Shown: positions 11,919 through 22,223 of the stretch, piece after piece | How the letters are laid out: the number at the start of each line of letters is the position of its first letter | Numbering within the stretch: the stretch's first letter is position 1 | NCBI GenBank assembly: GCA_905221605.1 | Contig: CAJNDS010001646.1 | Span: 336,001-400,000, forward strand | Direction: 5' to 3' | DNA from: Symbiodinium natans | Taxonomy: Eukaryota; Sar; Dinophyceae; Suessiales; Symbiodiniaceae | DNA length: 64,000 bases | The notes under the pieces: generated by a model | The model's input: the letters and a program-made list of their open reading frames with translations, nothing else | Database searches by the model: none | What the model was told of the DNA's origin: nothing | Position numbers and translations under genes: made by a program

Positions 11919-14000
11919 CTCATTCCATTCAGGCCCCTGTGCTTTCTCGAAGGCATGGCGAAGCTTCGGCCTCAGCAGCTCGAAGGGACCATCTCCGGGA
12001 CGCCACTCGTTGCCCGGGGCGCTGGCCTCCTTTCCACACTTAGGGTTGATAGGGTTGAGGGCCTTGAGGGTTCAGGGTTAGAATAGCCCATCCTGGTAGT
12101 GCAGAATATAGGGGTTTAGGCTTTAGGGTTCAGGGTTCAGGGGTTCAGGAGCCATAATAATATAGAACAGTTGTTTCTTGATTTGGGGGGGGGGGGGGTT
12201 GTTCTAGTATAATGAGATGGGGACCATCAGGGAATACCACTAGTAGCTATTCCGACCCCATATTACTTGCTTCCGATAACCACAGATGCTGCTTTCGGGT
12301 GACCTTTTTGACCAAAGAAGGTGATTCTACTATGTTCTTGTTGATGCGGAGGGGGGGAGGGGGGGGGGGCGGGGCGTATATAAATCGAGACCTAGTTACA
12401 AAATTCGCCGACCTAGAAAGGAACGCGTCGAGCGGGCGTCTCTTACATGATATGGGCAAGTATCGTGCTCTTCGTGAAAAGCAGCAGAAAAGAAGAAAAA
12501 TGAAAGAAGTGGCCAAGATCTATTGGCAGTAGACGTACGCAGTAGCAACTGATTTTTCAAGGAGAGCCCAGACACACAATCCACCACCACCAGGAAATGG
12601 CACCGCGCCGCCTGAGCTGTGTCCGATCAAGCAGGGCGCCGCTTTGCTGCAGGCAAGCCAAACGCAATCAAGCAGGGCTGTTGCCTCGTGCTGATACAGA
12701 GGGCCACAAAAGGGCTTCGACTGGAGCCGAGGGCTGAAGGCTCTGTAAGCAGAATCTAAAGGCAGACGAAGCAGCTCGGAGCTCCTTTGGCTCCATGAAC
12801 TCTTCCTTCACTGCCTCCCCGGGATTTTCTGTCTCGAATTGCTGCGCAAAGAAGCGTCGTTTCTACCACTACCACTGACTCTCACACTCCTCCCTTGTAT
12901 TGACCGCGCTAGTGACTAGTGCTGCTCATGGCGTTCAATGCTCTCCTTGATTGGGTTTGCTCCCTTTTTGATTTGCGCGTTTGAGAGTGGGCGAGGCTGC
13001 TTAAGCCATCGAGCTAGCATGCAGAAGCGGCCGACCGACGCGTTCCTGCTTGCCACGTTTGCCAAGTACAGACAAAGGCTACGACTTAATGTTTTTTGTT
13101 GAGTTTTGTTTCAAGATTCTGTCAGTATGCCTTCGCATCTAGTAACTTGAAAAGCTGGGCACAAGACGTGACGGGCTTAAGAAAAGAGACTGTCATCTCT
13201 ACAACCTGAGCCGAACGCCTCAACTCCACACCATGACCTCGAACGTCACCTGCAACATGCATCCGCACACCTTTGAGGTTTCCCGGGCCTTGCCTCTTCG
13301 TTGCCAAGGGCTCGGCACAAAAGGCGCCAGCCGCTTGCGGATGTGGCAACGAGGACGAGTCCTTCTTCAGAGATCCGATTTTGAGATCAAACTGAAGTTT
13401 TCCGCCAGGGTGCAGTTCTTGCAAGCTTCGATTGGTGGATTTACACTAGGATGTCCAAATAGGCGAGCAATCGTCGTTTAGGCGCGGCCACTTAATTCAA
13501 CTCAGGGCCAAAATGGTGCTTTGTGGTTTGTGTTCGTCATGGAGCGCTTTGCAACCGTGCAAAGGGGCTTAATTAGTTGCCAAGGCTCTTCGGCGGTGTG
13601 TTTTGCGTCTCAACGTTAGGGTTTAAGGTTTAGGGTTTAGAATTTAGGGTTTAAGGGAACTCTGCACACCAAGGCTCCGCAAAGGGACTGCTCCACGCTG
13701 GACGCTGCTTTCGGGTATCCCGGGTCGCCTCTGCGTCACAGAGGCGCTTCAAGGATGTGTCGGGATGGGTTTACGGTTTAGGGTGTAGGGCTTAGGGTTT
13801 AGGGTTTTAGGTTTAGGGTAATTTTTGGGGGGCTTCCCAAACTTGCCCAAACTTGGGAGTTGCTGGGATTTGGGATCGGATGACCGAGGATGGGGTTACC
13901 CCGGAAACCGCGACAGGAGGTCAACACCTTGAACCAAATCCCCTAAACCCTAAGCCCTAAACCCCAAACCCCAAGCCCTAAACCCGAAACTAACCCTGAA

Positions 14001-16400
14001 TCCTCAGCATCCCAGCTTCCATGCCCTCAAACTCCTTAAAGTGCCCATCCCAGGGCCGCCCGAAGTGGCCCAAAATAGGAGAGTGATCTCATGAAGCGGG
14101 GGGGAACTGTGCTCGAATAGCGGTACTTGCAACCAACTATACATTCCAAAAACCGCAGCTCCACTTGCGCCTTTTTGTTTTTAGTGACTTACTTGTGACT
14201 GTTTTGGTAGTGTACAAGTGAGTCTGGATTTTGGGGACAATGCATTGTCTTAGCCTGCGAAACTTGGCTTGCGTGTCATCGCTTCCGGTACATGAATGTG
14301 AGTTGGATGCCCTGCTCTGTCGGAGTTTTGCTTTCACCTCGCATATAATGACAAAGCCAGCAGATGAAGCGAACACTTCTCAGTTCAAATTGACATTCGC
14401 AACACCGTGACTTTCATGACGGTCACTTCGGCTCGGACCCAGGGAGGCAATGCTCGCCAACGGACCTGGAATCACAAAGCCAACTGCTAGCCATGCGTGG
14501 TGCTGGTTACCATAGTTCCCTTGGAGTGTTGCGAGATCATAGTCCACTTCGCTGGATCAAACAAGCGCTACATGGACCGCTTTCAAATCGAGAAGCTGAC
14601 GTCGATGTTGTTGCGATTCTCCGTATCGAAGATGAGGCATAAAGTCGCACATGTACAACAGATATTTGAAGGGTCGGCCTTTCGGAGCTGCGAATGTCGC
14701 CTCCACCAGCGGATCTTAAGGCTACCCATGAAGAAAGATAAACATCTGACAATGAATGGTTGACTTCACAAAAGAAAAAAACAACTGGGGCTATGACGAT
14801 TCCAAGTAGCAGCGGCAGCTCCAACATGAACATGGCGCCCAGGATACTCCAGAAGAACGATTTACGCATCACATCGACATCGACTCATACTCTAATATGT
14901 GTTTAGCTTTATTGCCTGCGCGATTCTTGCACACATACTATGGCAAGACTGTGCGCGGCTCATCCTCCTGTATGGCACGCAGACATCAGGCTCAAAGTCT
15001 TGGAAGAAAATAGTTCCGGCGAGATTCGAAAGCCACACAATACTGATACTGCCAAGCAAGGTCGAGAAAACAAGGAGATCGAACAGGAGACACATGCAGT
15101 GAACAGGCTTAAGGAGTGAGGCTGTTTGGCTGTTAAAACACACGCGCGACGCTGGCATGCACGTGCTTCGTAGCAGCAAGCGCGCACGTTGCATCGAGTT
15201 GAAATTGCCAGCACTTTGTTGTTTTTTTGCGGCGGGCACAGCTGGCTCCAGGTTAGCACACATCACGTCGCTACTATCGTCGCATATGGCGAATGCCTCA
15301 TTTTTACGAATTGAGGAGTTCTCAGCCCATGCAATCTCTCATCGCTTTTCCGGGAAGATAATTCGGGCTCCGTGTCGAAGTCGGTTCGTAAAGCACAGTG
15401 GAGGCCGCAGTCAACTTTGATATAGCAGTTCTTGCGATGGCGAATGCTCAATTTTCATGAATGGAAAAGATCTCAACCTATGCAATATCCTAGTGATGTT
15501 CGGTCGGTCTCGCGTCATAAACGATATTTAACAAACGCAAGTCCTCTTCACATGCCGTTGTTCGTCGAACATGTGGCCTGCAAGATGTGAAAGTTCAGTC
15601 CGATGATCACCGATAGTCAAGCTGAACTGACGTGGCGTCTGTTCTTGTGCAGTATGCTTCGGACAGAGCAAACATTGCTGCCATACAGTTGCTTTCGCTT
15701 CAGCTTTGAGCTGCTGGTTCCTTTGTGGATGTCCTACTATAGCACAGCCAGACGTCAATCACTGGGACCTCTGGCAATGGCTTATAGACTAAAATGATTC
15801 TCACACAACAGTGACGGTCACCACATTCACTGCTAGCGCAGATGTTGGAGCACCGTTGAGGGATTGCCATATCGTCGGGTTCGACTTCCCTGTTATAGCG
15901 AGCATGCCTTTCACCTGTCAAAGGCAATCATCAGTACCCTGCACAGGTCGTGATGCGTCGCAAGGAGGCGGACCAGAAACATTGCGGATGCATCGGTCTG
16001 ACAAAAACATAGAATCACTGAAGGAAGTGAGGACACTGGTGAACCCTGGGGGCAGGACGCTTGATAGACAGTTGTGTAGAACTGCTGTACACAACTGGCG
16101 TCCACATCCGTGCCTCCTCGACTGAGGGGTGTAACCTTCATTCGTACTTTCAAGAAATACGGCATCACATGACATGCTTGCACCAGGCATGAACATGAAA
16201 CGCTTTGAATGCAAAACAAGCGTTTGTCCGCCTGCGAGCAAACTGAGTCTTCTGACATAGGCCCGAATCGGTGAGCTGCAGGGTCAAGATGCAATCAATG
16301 TACGGTGCCCAACTGTTGACCGGGGCCAGCCTGCTGGGGTGAAGAGTAGAATTAACTGTTTTAACACTCAACTGCAGGGAAAGGCGGTGGGTACGGGAGG
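14001..16400. other. Repeat-poor stretch around the membrane-protein exons
   Basis: No telomere-like array and no MITE-like unit was seen between about 14.1 and 16.38 kb. Several open stretches on both strands look protein-like (for example minus 16294-15911), but no further exon could be fixed by splice borders and frame. Confidence 0.4.
14770..15107 (-). CDS. Candidate membrane protein, two exons of a larger gene
   Basis: Exon 15107-14939 follows TTAAG and encodes a long hydrophobic segment (CLLFDLLVFSTLLGS then SIVWLSNLAG), then a soluble stretch (FEPDVCVPYRRM). A 55-nt intron beginning GTATGTGTGC and ending ATGAG follows. Exon 14883-14770 keeps frame and encodes a second hydrophobic segment (LELPLLLGIVIAPVVFFF). 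One or two membrane passes per exon are visible. Downstream, a basic tract (RWWRRHSQLRK) may be the next exon. The surrounding 14.1-16.3 kb lacks telomere-like arrays, unlike most of the window. No family was recognised. The short GT-AG intron differs from the long GC-AG introns elsewhere. Confidence 0.4.
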
Positions 16401-16465
16401 AAGGGGGGGGGGGGGCGTGGGTTTCATAATGGCGTGTTCCACTTGCTCCCCAACAACAGCGGGAC

Positions 16466-16582
16466 CCCCTAAACCCTAAACCCTTAACCCTAAACCCTTA
16501 TAAACCCCAAAAAACCCTAAACCCTTAAACCCTGAAACCCCAAAAAAACCCAAACCCAAATCCTAAACCCTAAACCCTAACG
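16466..16582 (+). repeat. Telomere-like array with slipped units
   Basis: A degenerate CCCTAAA array with 6-12 bp spacing variants such as CCCCAAAAAA. Confidence 0.85.
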
Positions 16583-16638
16583 CCCCCTCAAGCCAGGAGG
16601 CCCGGGACTCCCATCTTTGGCAGCGCCGCAGCGCAATC

Positions 16639-19300
16639 CTGTGGCAGCTCGCAGGCTCTTCTTGGCGAAGGCACAAACAAACACGACGAGGCTGAGGGTT
16701 CAGGGTTTAGGGATTGGGGTTTAGGGTTCAGGATTGATGCTAAAACATGCACCACAAAACAAAAAGGATTGACATCGATTTTTGTCTTGTGTCTTGCGCT
16801 TGTAGAAGGATCATCCTATGAACGCAACCCCCAAATCACACTAGGAGGTGTGACGGAAGCCAAGTGCGCAAGACCCTCATGCCAATGTCTACTTCCTTTG
16901 AAAGCCGGGCTCTGCTCCCCTCAGAGTTCCCGGTTTGGTATAGCGTCCTTTAGCTGCTGCGCGATGCTGTGTGGCTTCATTAGGTATCTATAGATGTCAT
17001 GCCGCCGCAAGAACCGCAGCCATGGAGCCTCTGCTCGCTTGTTGGGGGAGGGGGGGGGGGGGGGGGGGGGGATGGCAAAAGGCGCAGCCACAAAGGGGCC
17101 TGAATAATTGGAAAAGGGTTTTTGGGGTTACTATAGTATGGTTACAAAGGGAACATAAGGAATGTAAGTTGTAGTTATTCCGACCCCTATACTACGGTGC
17201 AGCCTCGGCACAGAGGCGCTGATTCCGGCGGGCTTCCAAGCCACGGCGAACCCGGACTCCTCAGGGTCCATCTATGTTAAGGCTGTTACTTGGAGTGTTC
17301 CTTAACAGGGAGCATACTACCGACTAGGATAATCCCTATCAAGGATCAGGGGAACATGCGAACATGCCAAGCTGCTACTTTCGAAGAAATACTACAAGTG
17401 CCCGGGGCTCAACGCCCTACCTGTGGCTCAGGGGGTGGGAGGTAAGCAGCAAAAGATCGTCGACGTGAAGTCCGGATCTTGAACGACAAAAGCTCGATCT
17501 TCGAAACGGCTATCAACCCAGAAGCTCTAAACCAAGAAATCGCAAACATCCCGTCAGTCAGCCCTTGGACCCCCCCGAACCCGAGCCGACGTGTGGTCCC
17601 ATGGTTTGCCTCCTTACAAGGAGCATCCGCGCTTTTCCGAACTCTCTTCTCCAGTGTCACAGATAATAGCTGAATCCAAAAAGGCCCCCCCCCCTGCCCC
17701 CTGCTTGATTGAAAAGGCTGGTACACAAGCTATAAAGCTATATCGTACTACTGGGTGGTCTAGAAAGCGGTGCAAGAACCCTCAACCCAACAAAGCACCA
17801 TGAAGCGCCTCTTCAATAAGGACAACCTGCAACCCTGCCAAGTTCTGTAAGGCGCCCCATTTAAAGCCCAAAATCAACTTACTGGCCTCGTGCAAGACTC
17901 TTACGCCAAGAGCGTCGGGATCTTCGGCCTTTGGGTAGTCGCTTGGGAGGATCCGAAAAGTGCTTAAGGTTCCTAAGAATGACCCAAGATAGCAGTCTGC
18001 GGTACTATTTGGGGGCTCTACTTTCTGGATCGATCTTCCCAAAGGTCCGGGCAGTGCCCGGAATTGATGGCGAGGGGGGAGGCTTGAGGGTTCAGGGTTC
18101 AAGGATTTCGGATTAGGGCCCTTCCTGGGCCTCTGTTCGGTGCCCAAACAAGACAGACCAAAATCTAGTGCAGGTACGCGAAGGAATGGCAAAGGAATGG
18201 TCTACTACTACTAGCGTGCTAAATTTAAAGTCCAGGGGGGGGCCCCCAAACAGAAACACGACAACACCCGGGAAATGGGATGGCTTGTGTAGGGTCGGCA
18301 TTTTGTCGTTTGGAGCTAGGAACCCCAAGCCTTCATCTCGTTGGATTCCAAGCTTCACTGCTTCCCCGCCCAAGAGTCTGAACGCAAGCAGCATCAGGTC
18401 TTCGAAACCCTCCGAACCCTCCAAAAAAAATGCTCTCGAAAGCCCTGGATAGGATGTAGGGTCAGGGGGTTTGGGTTGATATATACTAAGTAGCCCAGGA
18501 ACCAAATAAAGCAACACGGGTATGTTTGGTTGGTTTTGGTTTACGTGATAAGGGAAAACTGAACCAAAAAGGAGTCCCCCAAACCCTTCTCCCTATTAAG
18601 GACTGTTCGCATAAGGGGGGACATGCCTACCGTCGGCTTAGGGCGCCCCAAGCCTCGATTGCAGGCGCTTGAGCCACCGCGGAGCTGGGAGGGACCAATC
18701 CTTTGCCCAGGATGACTCGACCCAGGGGTACCTAGGAATAAAAAGGGGCTTAGGGTTGGGTTTAGGGTTTAGCGTTTAGTGTTTAGCGTTTAGGGTTGAG
18801 GGCTTTGAGGGTTTTACCTGGAGGCACAGCTTACAATAACTGCTCACTCAATTTCTCGGCAACTATCGGCAACTATAGGATCTCTAGGCAGGGCAGGGCT
18901 TTCGAAGAAGCTGCTACCTGAACCGAGTACCAGGCATCTTGCGGTAGAAAAGCATCGGCAGAGACTGGTTGCTCTTGAATGACCGAAGTCCCCATGATTC
19001 TTGACAAATTCCTATTTGCAATAGCAGACTACCGTAGTACTGTTGCAGATGCATAGGAGCTGTTTCGCCGCGGAGCAACATACACACTCAGCAGTATTCA
19101 AAAGGAACCTTTTCTACACACCCGCCCAGTCATGTATCAGTGCCCTACTTCATCTAGAATCCCGGAGCTACGAAACATGCCACCAAACCCCGAACGCCCT
19201 GAGAGGCGCAAAATCCAGTCTGTTCTGCCCAGCATCTCGCCGGATCTTCGACGGGCACGCCGTCAATCTTCACCCGGCCCTCGCGGATGGCGCAGCGGGC
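16639..19300 (-). CDS. Candidate S4-domain pseudouridine synthase (RluA-like), intron-split fragments
   Basis: Three minus-strand blocks appear in the order expected for an RluA-type enzyme, which isomerises uridine in rRNA. Block 19300-19237 encodes AIREGRVKIDGVPVEDPA, matching the S4 RNA-binding consensus (lIreGrVkVnG). Block 17271-17204 follows CATAG, is followed by GC, and encodes FAVAWKPAGIS, resembling the NKPaG motif near the start of the catalytic domain. Block ending 16639, followed by GA, encodes FAKKSLRAATG, resembling the 'lllfAKt' strand after the catalytic HRLD motif. The HRLD block, which would be decisive, was not found, and the blocks' phases cannot be tied together without the missing exons. 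The roughly 2-kb gap between the first two holds MITE-like units. It could also be unrelated fragments. Confidence 0.4.
17041..17195. mobile_element. Poly-G tract and MITE-like element, family B
   Basis: A G-rich run (17044-17071) precedes a unit from about 17095 to 17195 that reads GGGGCCTGAATAATTGG, then GTTACAAAGGGAACATAAGG, and ends ATTCCGACCCCTATAC. The same landmarks recur at about 1828, 12184, 36406 and 58738. Confidence 0.55.
17945..18040. mobile_element. MITE-like element, family E
   Basis: Begins GGGAGGATCCGAAAAGTGC, shares GGTTCCTAAGAATG with 26584, and ends CTACTTTCTGGATC. It lies between two candidate pseudouridine-synthase exons. Confidence 0.55.
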
Positions 19301-20508
19301 CTGGCCCCAAAGGTACGATGTCATGGGCCCTGACGGAAGGGTTCAGGGTTTATAAATTAGGATTAATAGGGTTTAGGATAAAGGGTGGAGACCGCAAAGG
19401 CGTTGAAGGCTGGGAGAGTGAGCAGGGCACTGCAATGTTACGTCAGTTACGTCTCAAGGCAAGGCCTGCACTGAATTTTCGCCGACCCTCGACCTCCGGC
19501 ATAACCCCGACCACCACTGAGCTAAGACTACAAGAACCCAAAGCCTTCCCGTTTGGTTGCTTTAGAATGCTCAAGGGTGTTTATATGCGTTTGTGGTGGT
19601 CCGACAGATACATAAGTTTGGGGTTTCCAAGGTACGGCGACCCTAAACCAGACGCCTTGCCTCCTTGAGTGAGAGGCCCTCCTTCCTTGGTTATACCGTG
19701 AACTCTTTGGTTCCTCAATTCCTTACCCTGAATCCCTTCCAATCCCTTCCCTTCGTCCTCCCTACTCTTCAGGTCCCATCCTCTCTGCTCTGAAACCCTG
19801 GAGAGTAAAATCTGAAAGCGTGCAAGACTTGCAAGTCCAAACCCTCGTTCTCCAGACACCCCTTGCTGCTCTCTAACAGAAGAAAACACACACGAGCGCG
19901 CCGACACAAGAAGGCTTCAGAAAGCCGAGCGGCAGGTGCAGCCACTCCAAAAGTCGCAGGCTCCGAAGGCTTGTCGTCCGGTCAGCGCCGTCTTGCAGTG
20001 GCGGTGGAGTTTACCTTTAGAACCCTAGGAATCATTTCTTCAGGTATTCTGTGTTATTCTACGAAGGTAACCTCCAACAAAGTAGTACAGACAAGCAATT
20101 GGAATCCGTAGTAGTCTCCCAAAATGTTCTAAGCCTTATCATAGGAACCCCCTCTTTTCGGAACCCCCTCCAGATATGTTGAAAAAAAAAAAAGCGACCC
20201 TTGTGGGCCTTGGTCTCGCAGTAGAGGCGCTTCCTCTCGCCTGCGCCGGAGAAGCTGCGCGGCTCGCACTTGCTTGGCCTTTTGCAGGGGGTCATGGGGG
20301 GGGCGGCCGGATTGGGGGAAAGGTTGCTTTTGGCATACGTGGTAATTCTGCTATCGGTCGAAAGGCTTCTGCTTCTTGGGGGTGATGAAGGGCGCATCTT
20401 CGGTTCTGCGAGAACTCGCACGATTGCTAGTGCAGACTTCACGCTGCAGGTAAACCAACAATTCTGGGTACTTACGCGAAAGCCCTAAGCTAACCCCTTC
20501 TTTCAGGG

Positions 20509-20788
20509 TCAGTCGGAACTTCTTCGCCAACCAGAGGGCCGAGGTTCTACTTCGTTCATGATCGCTCCAGCAAGTTCAGTTCCATCAAAACTGCGCAGAG
20601 TCCCGACATCCCAAACCGGAGGTCCATCATCACCATCGATCTGCGAACCAGGATCTGCGAACCAAGAGGCATCGATGCACACGACGTCCCCAGGTTTCAA
20701 GGGGTGGTGCAGGAAACGCTCCGTTCTCCCATTCACCTCGGTGACTTCGCAAGCTGGCCACCTACGCTTTACAATACTTACACGATGA
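20509..20788 (-). CDS. Candidate coding block, unidentified
   Basis: An open minus-strand stretch reads through RRWPACEVTEVNGR, then HHPLKPGDVVCIDASWF and DGTELAGAIMNEV. Composition is protein-like, with a small beta-barrel flavour (PLKPGDVV). A stop follows at about 20509. Another open block on the same strand (about 21050-20900, GDGLVSEPGLHKAARSS) could belong to the same gene. No family was assigned and no exon borders were fixed. Confidence 0.25.
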
Positions 20789-22053
20789 CCACGTGGGTCG
20801 GTGTGAGGGTATACGAAAATAAGGGCCCCTCAAATAATTAGAGCCTCAAATAGAAGGATTCCCTGATAATCAGGACTTCAGGAGCCCCCATATGACTTCT
20901 TGTAGCATGTACTGCAGACCATTGGCCTCATGCGTGACGGGGGAGCCCCCGAGCCTCAGGGAACTCCGAGCGGCTTTATGTAGCCCAGGCTCAGACACCA
21001 GACCGTCGCCGATGCGGAAACGGGCCACCTGGCAAGTATGGCAAGTATGGCATGACTGGGACGACAGCGGTCCGGAACATTTCCAGAATGCATTGAACTT
21101 ATAGGGGCCCGTTTTTGGAGGGTTTGGAGTGCTGAGCCGGTCTGGCACTCAGCTTCCTAAGCGCTCCTTGGGGGGGTCTTCTTGTCGGTACTTGGCTGAG
21201 GTTCTGTTGCACACTTAGACGATGGTCCTTAACAACGCATGGCGCGAAATCACATTTCGAAGTGCCAATGTTGGGGCCTTCTTTGAAAACCAGGAAGGCA
21301 GCAGATGCCGGAAGCGCGCGTGGACGAACGGCAGGAGCGTTGCCTCTCAAAGCAGCTCTGGGGGGCACTTGTCAGTCAAGTCCAGTCAGATTTCAGAGCA
21401 GGCGAGCTTCCATAGGTGACCTTTTTTGAGCCCGAAAAAGGCGCCCCGAAATCCTGAGGATAAGATCCCAAGATCCCGAGATGTCTGGGTTCAGTGGATC
21501 ATGGGGTGGGGGAGTCAGGTGACTTCTTCTGAGTCACCTCCTTCTCCTCCTCGGACACGACAGCCTTGATACATTGACCATTGTGCTCTATCTTGTGTTC
21601 TGTCACACGAGGGCTTGTCAATGGTTCGGCAAGTTCTGAGTATGCCGTTCGGATGTGTTTTTTGCTTCAGAGATCTCTGACGACATCAGCAGTTGATATC
21701 ATCCCGCTCTTTCACGTAGTCGCAGGCCAAGGAAGGCCAAAGACGGTCGAAGGCAAATTTAGCCAAGGAGCCTGCATCAGCGCAGCCGCCATGCCGCATG
21801 GAGCTGCGCGTCTGAACGCCCTACGCTGCCATTGTCAAAATTGTGGCCATTCTTATAACCCAGAGGGTCCATCTGTAGTACCACCATGGAATTGGGTGGA
21901 CTCTCTGGAGAATAGGGTTCTACGACTCCACGTCATCTTGGGCTTCAGGGCTTCCCTGCTGGGCGCGGGTGCCATCGGATCTGGGAGCCCAGTGGCTCGC
22001 GTGGTTGGCCTGGGGGCTGTTGGCCGAGCGGAGCCGATCTCACAACATCCCAG

Positions 22054-22157
22054 CTGTTCTTAAGCTGAGCTCATTCCTGATTTGCCTCCTTCCGAAGCCT
22101 CCTTCGCCTTTATGTATCGAAAAGGATCTGCTGTTCTTGAGCTGAGCTCATTCCTGA
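22054..22157 (+). repeat. Short tandem duplication, 26-bp unit 77 bp apart
   Basis: The sequence around TGAGCTCATTCCTGA, with its upstream TGTTCTTAAGC/TGTTCTTGAGC, occurs twice with one difference. A related 'AGCCTCCTTCGCCTTTAT' segment is also duplicated. The block lies downstream of the last recognised REX4 exon. Confidence 0.6.
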
Positions 22158-22223
22158 AGCCTCCTTCGGCTTTATAAGCTTCGGGCGTCTCGGGCATCTT
22201 CCTCGTAAAGTTTTTCTCGGCGC

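Larger units (their letters stand above)
9844..14000. other. Repeat-rich stretch with no recognised gene
   Basis: Contains MITE-like units (10861-10960, 11517-11609, 11668-11750, about 12184-12268), telomere-like arrays (11455-11497, 11831-11918, 13616-13660, 13770-13820, 13940-14000), a C run of about 23 at 11261-11283 followed by an A/G-rich stretch, and a G-rich run near 12350-12370. A plus-strand open stretch ending at 12532 has a basic, protein-like tail (ALREKQQKRRKMKEVAK), but nothing identifies it. Otherwise no gene was seen. Confidence 0.5.
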
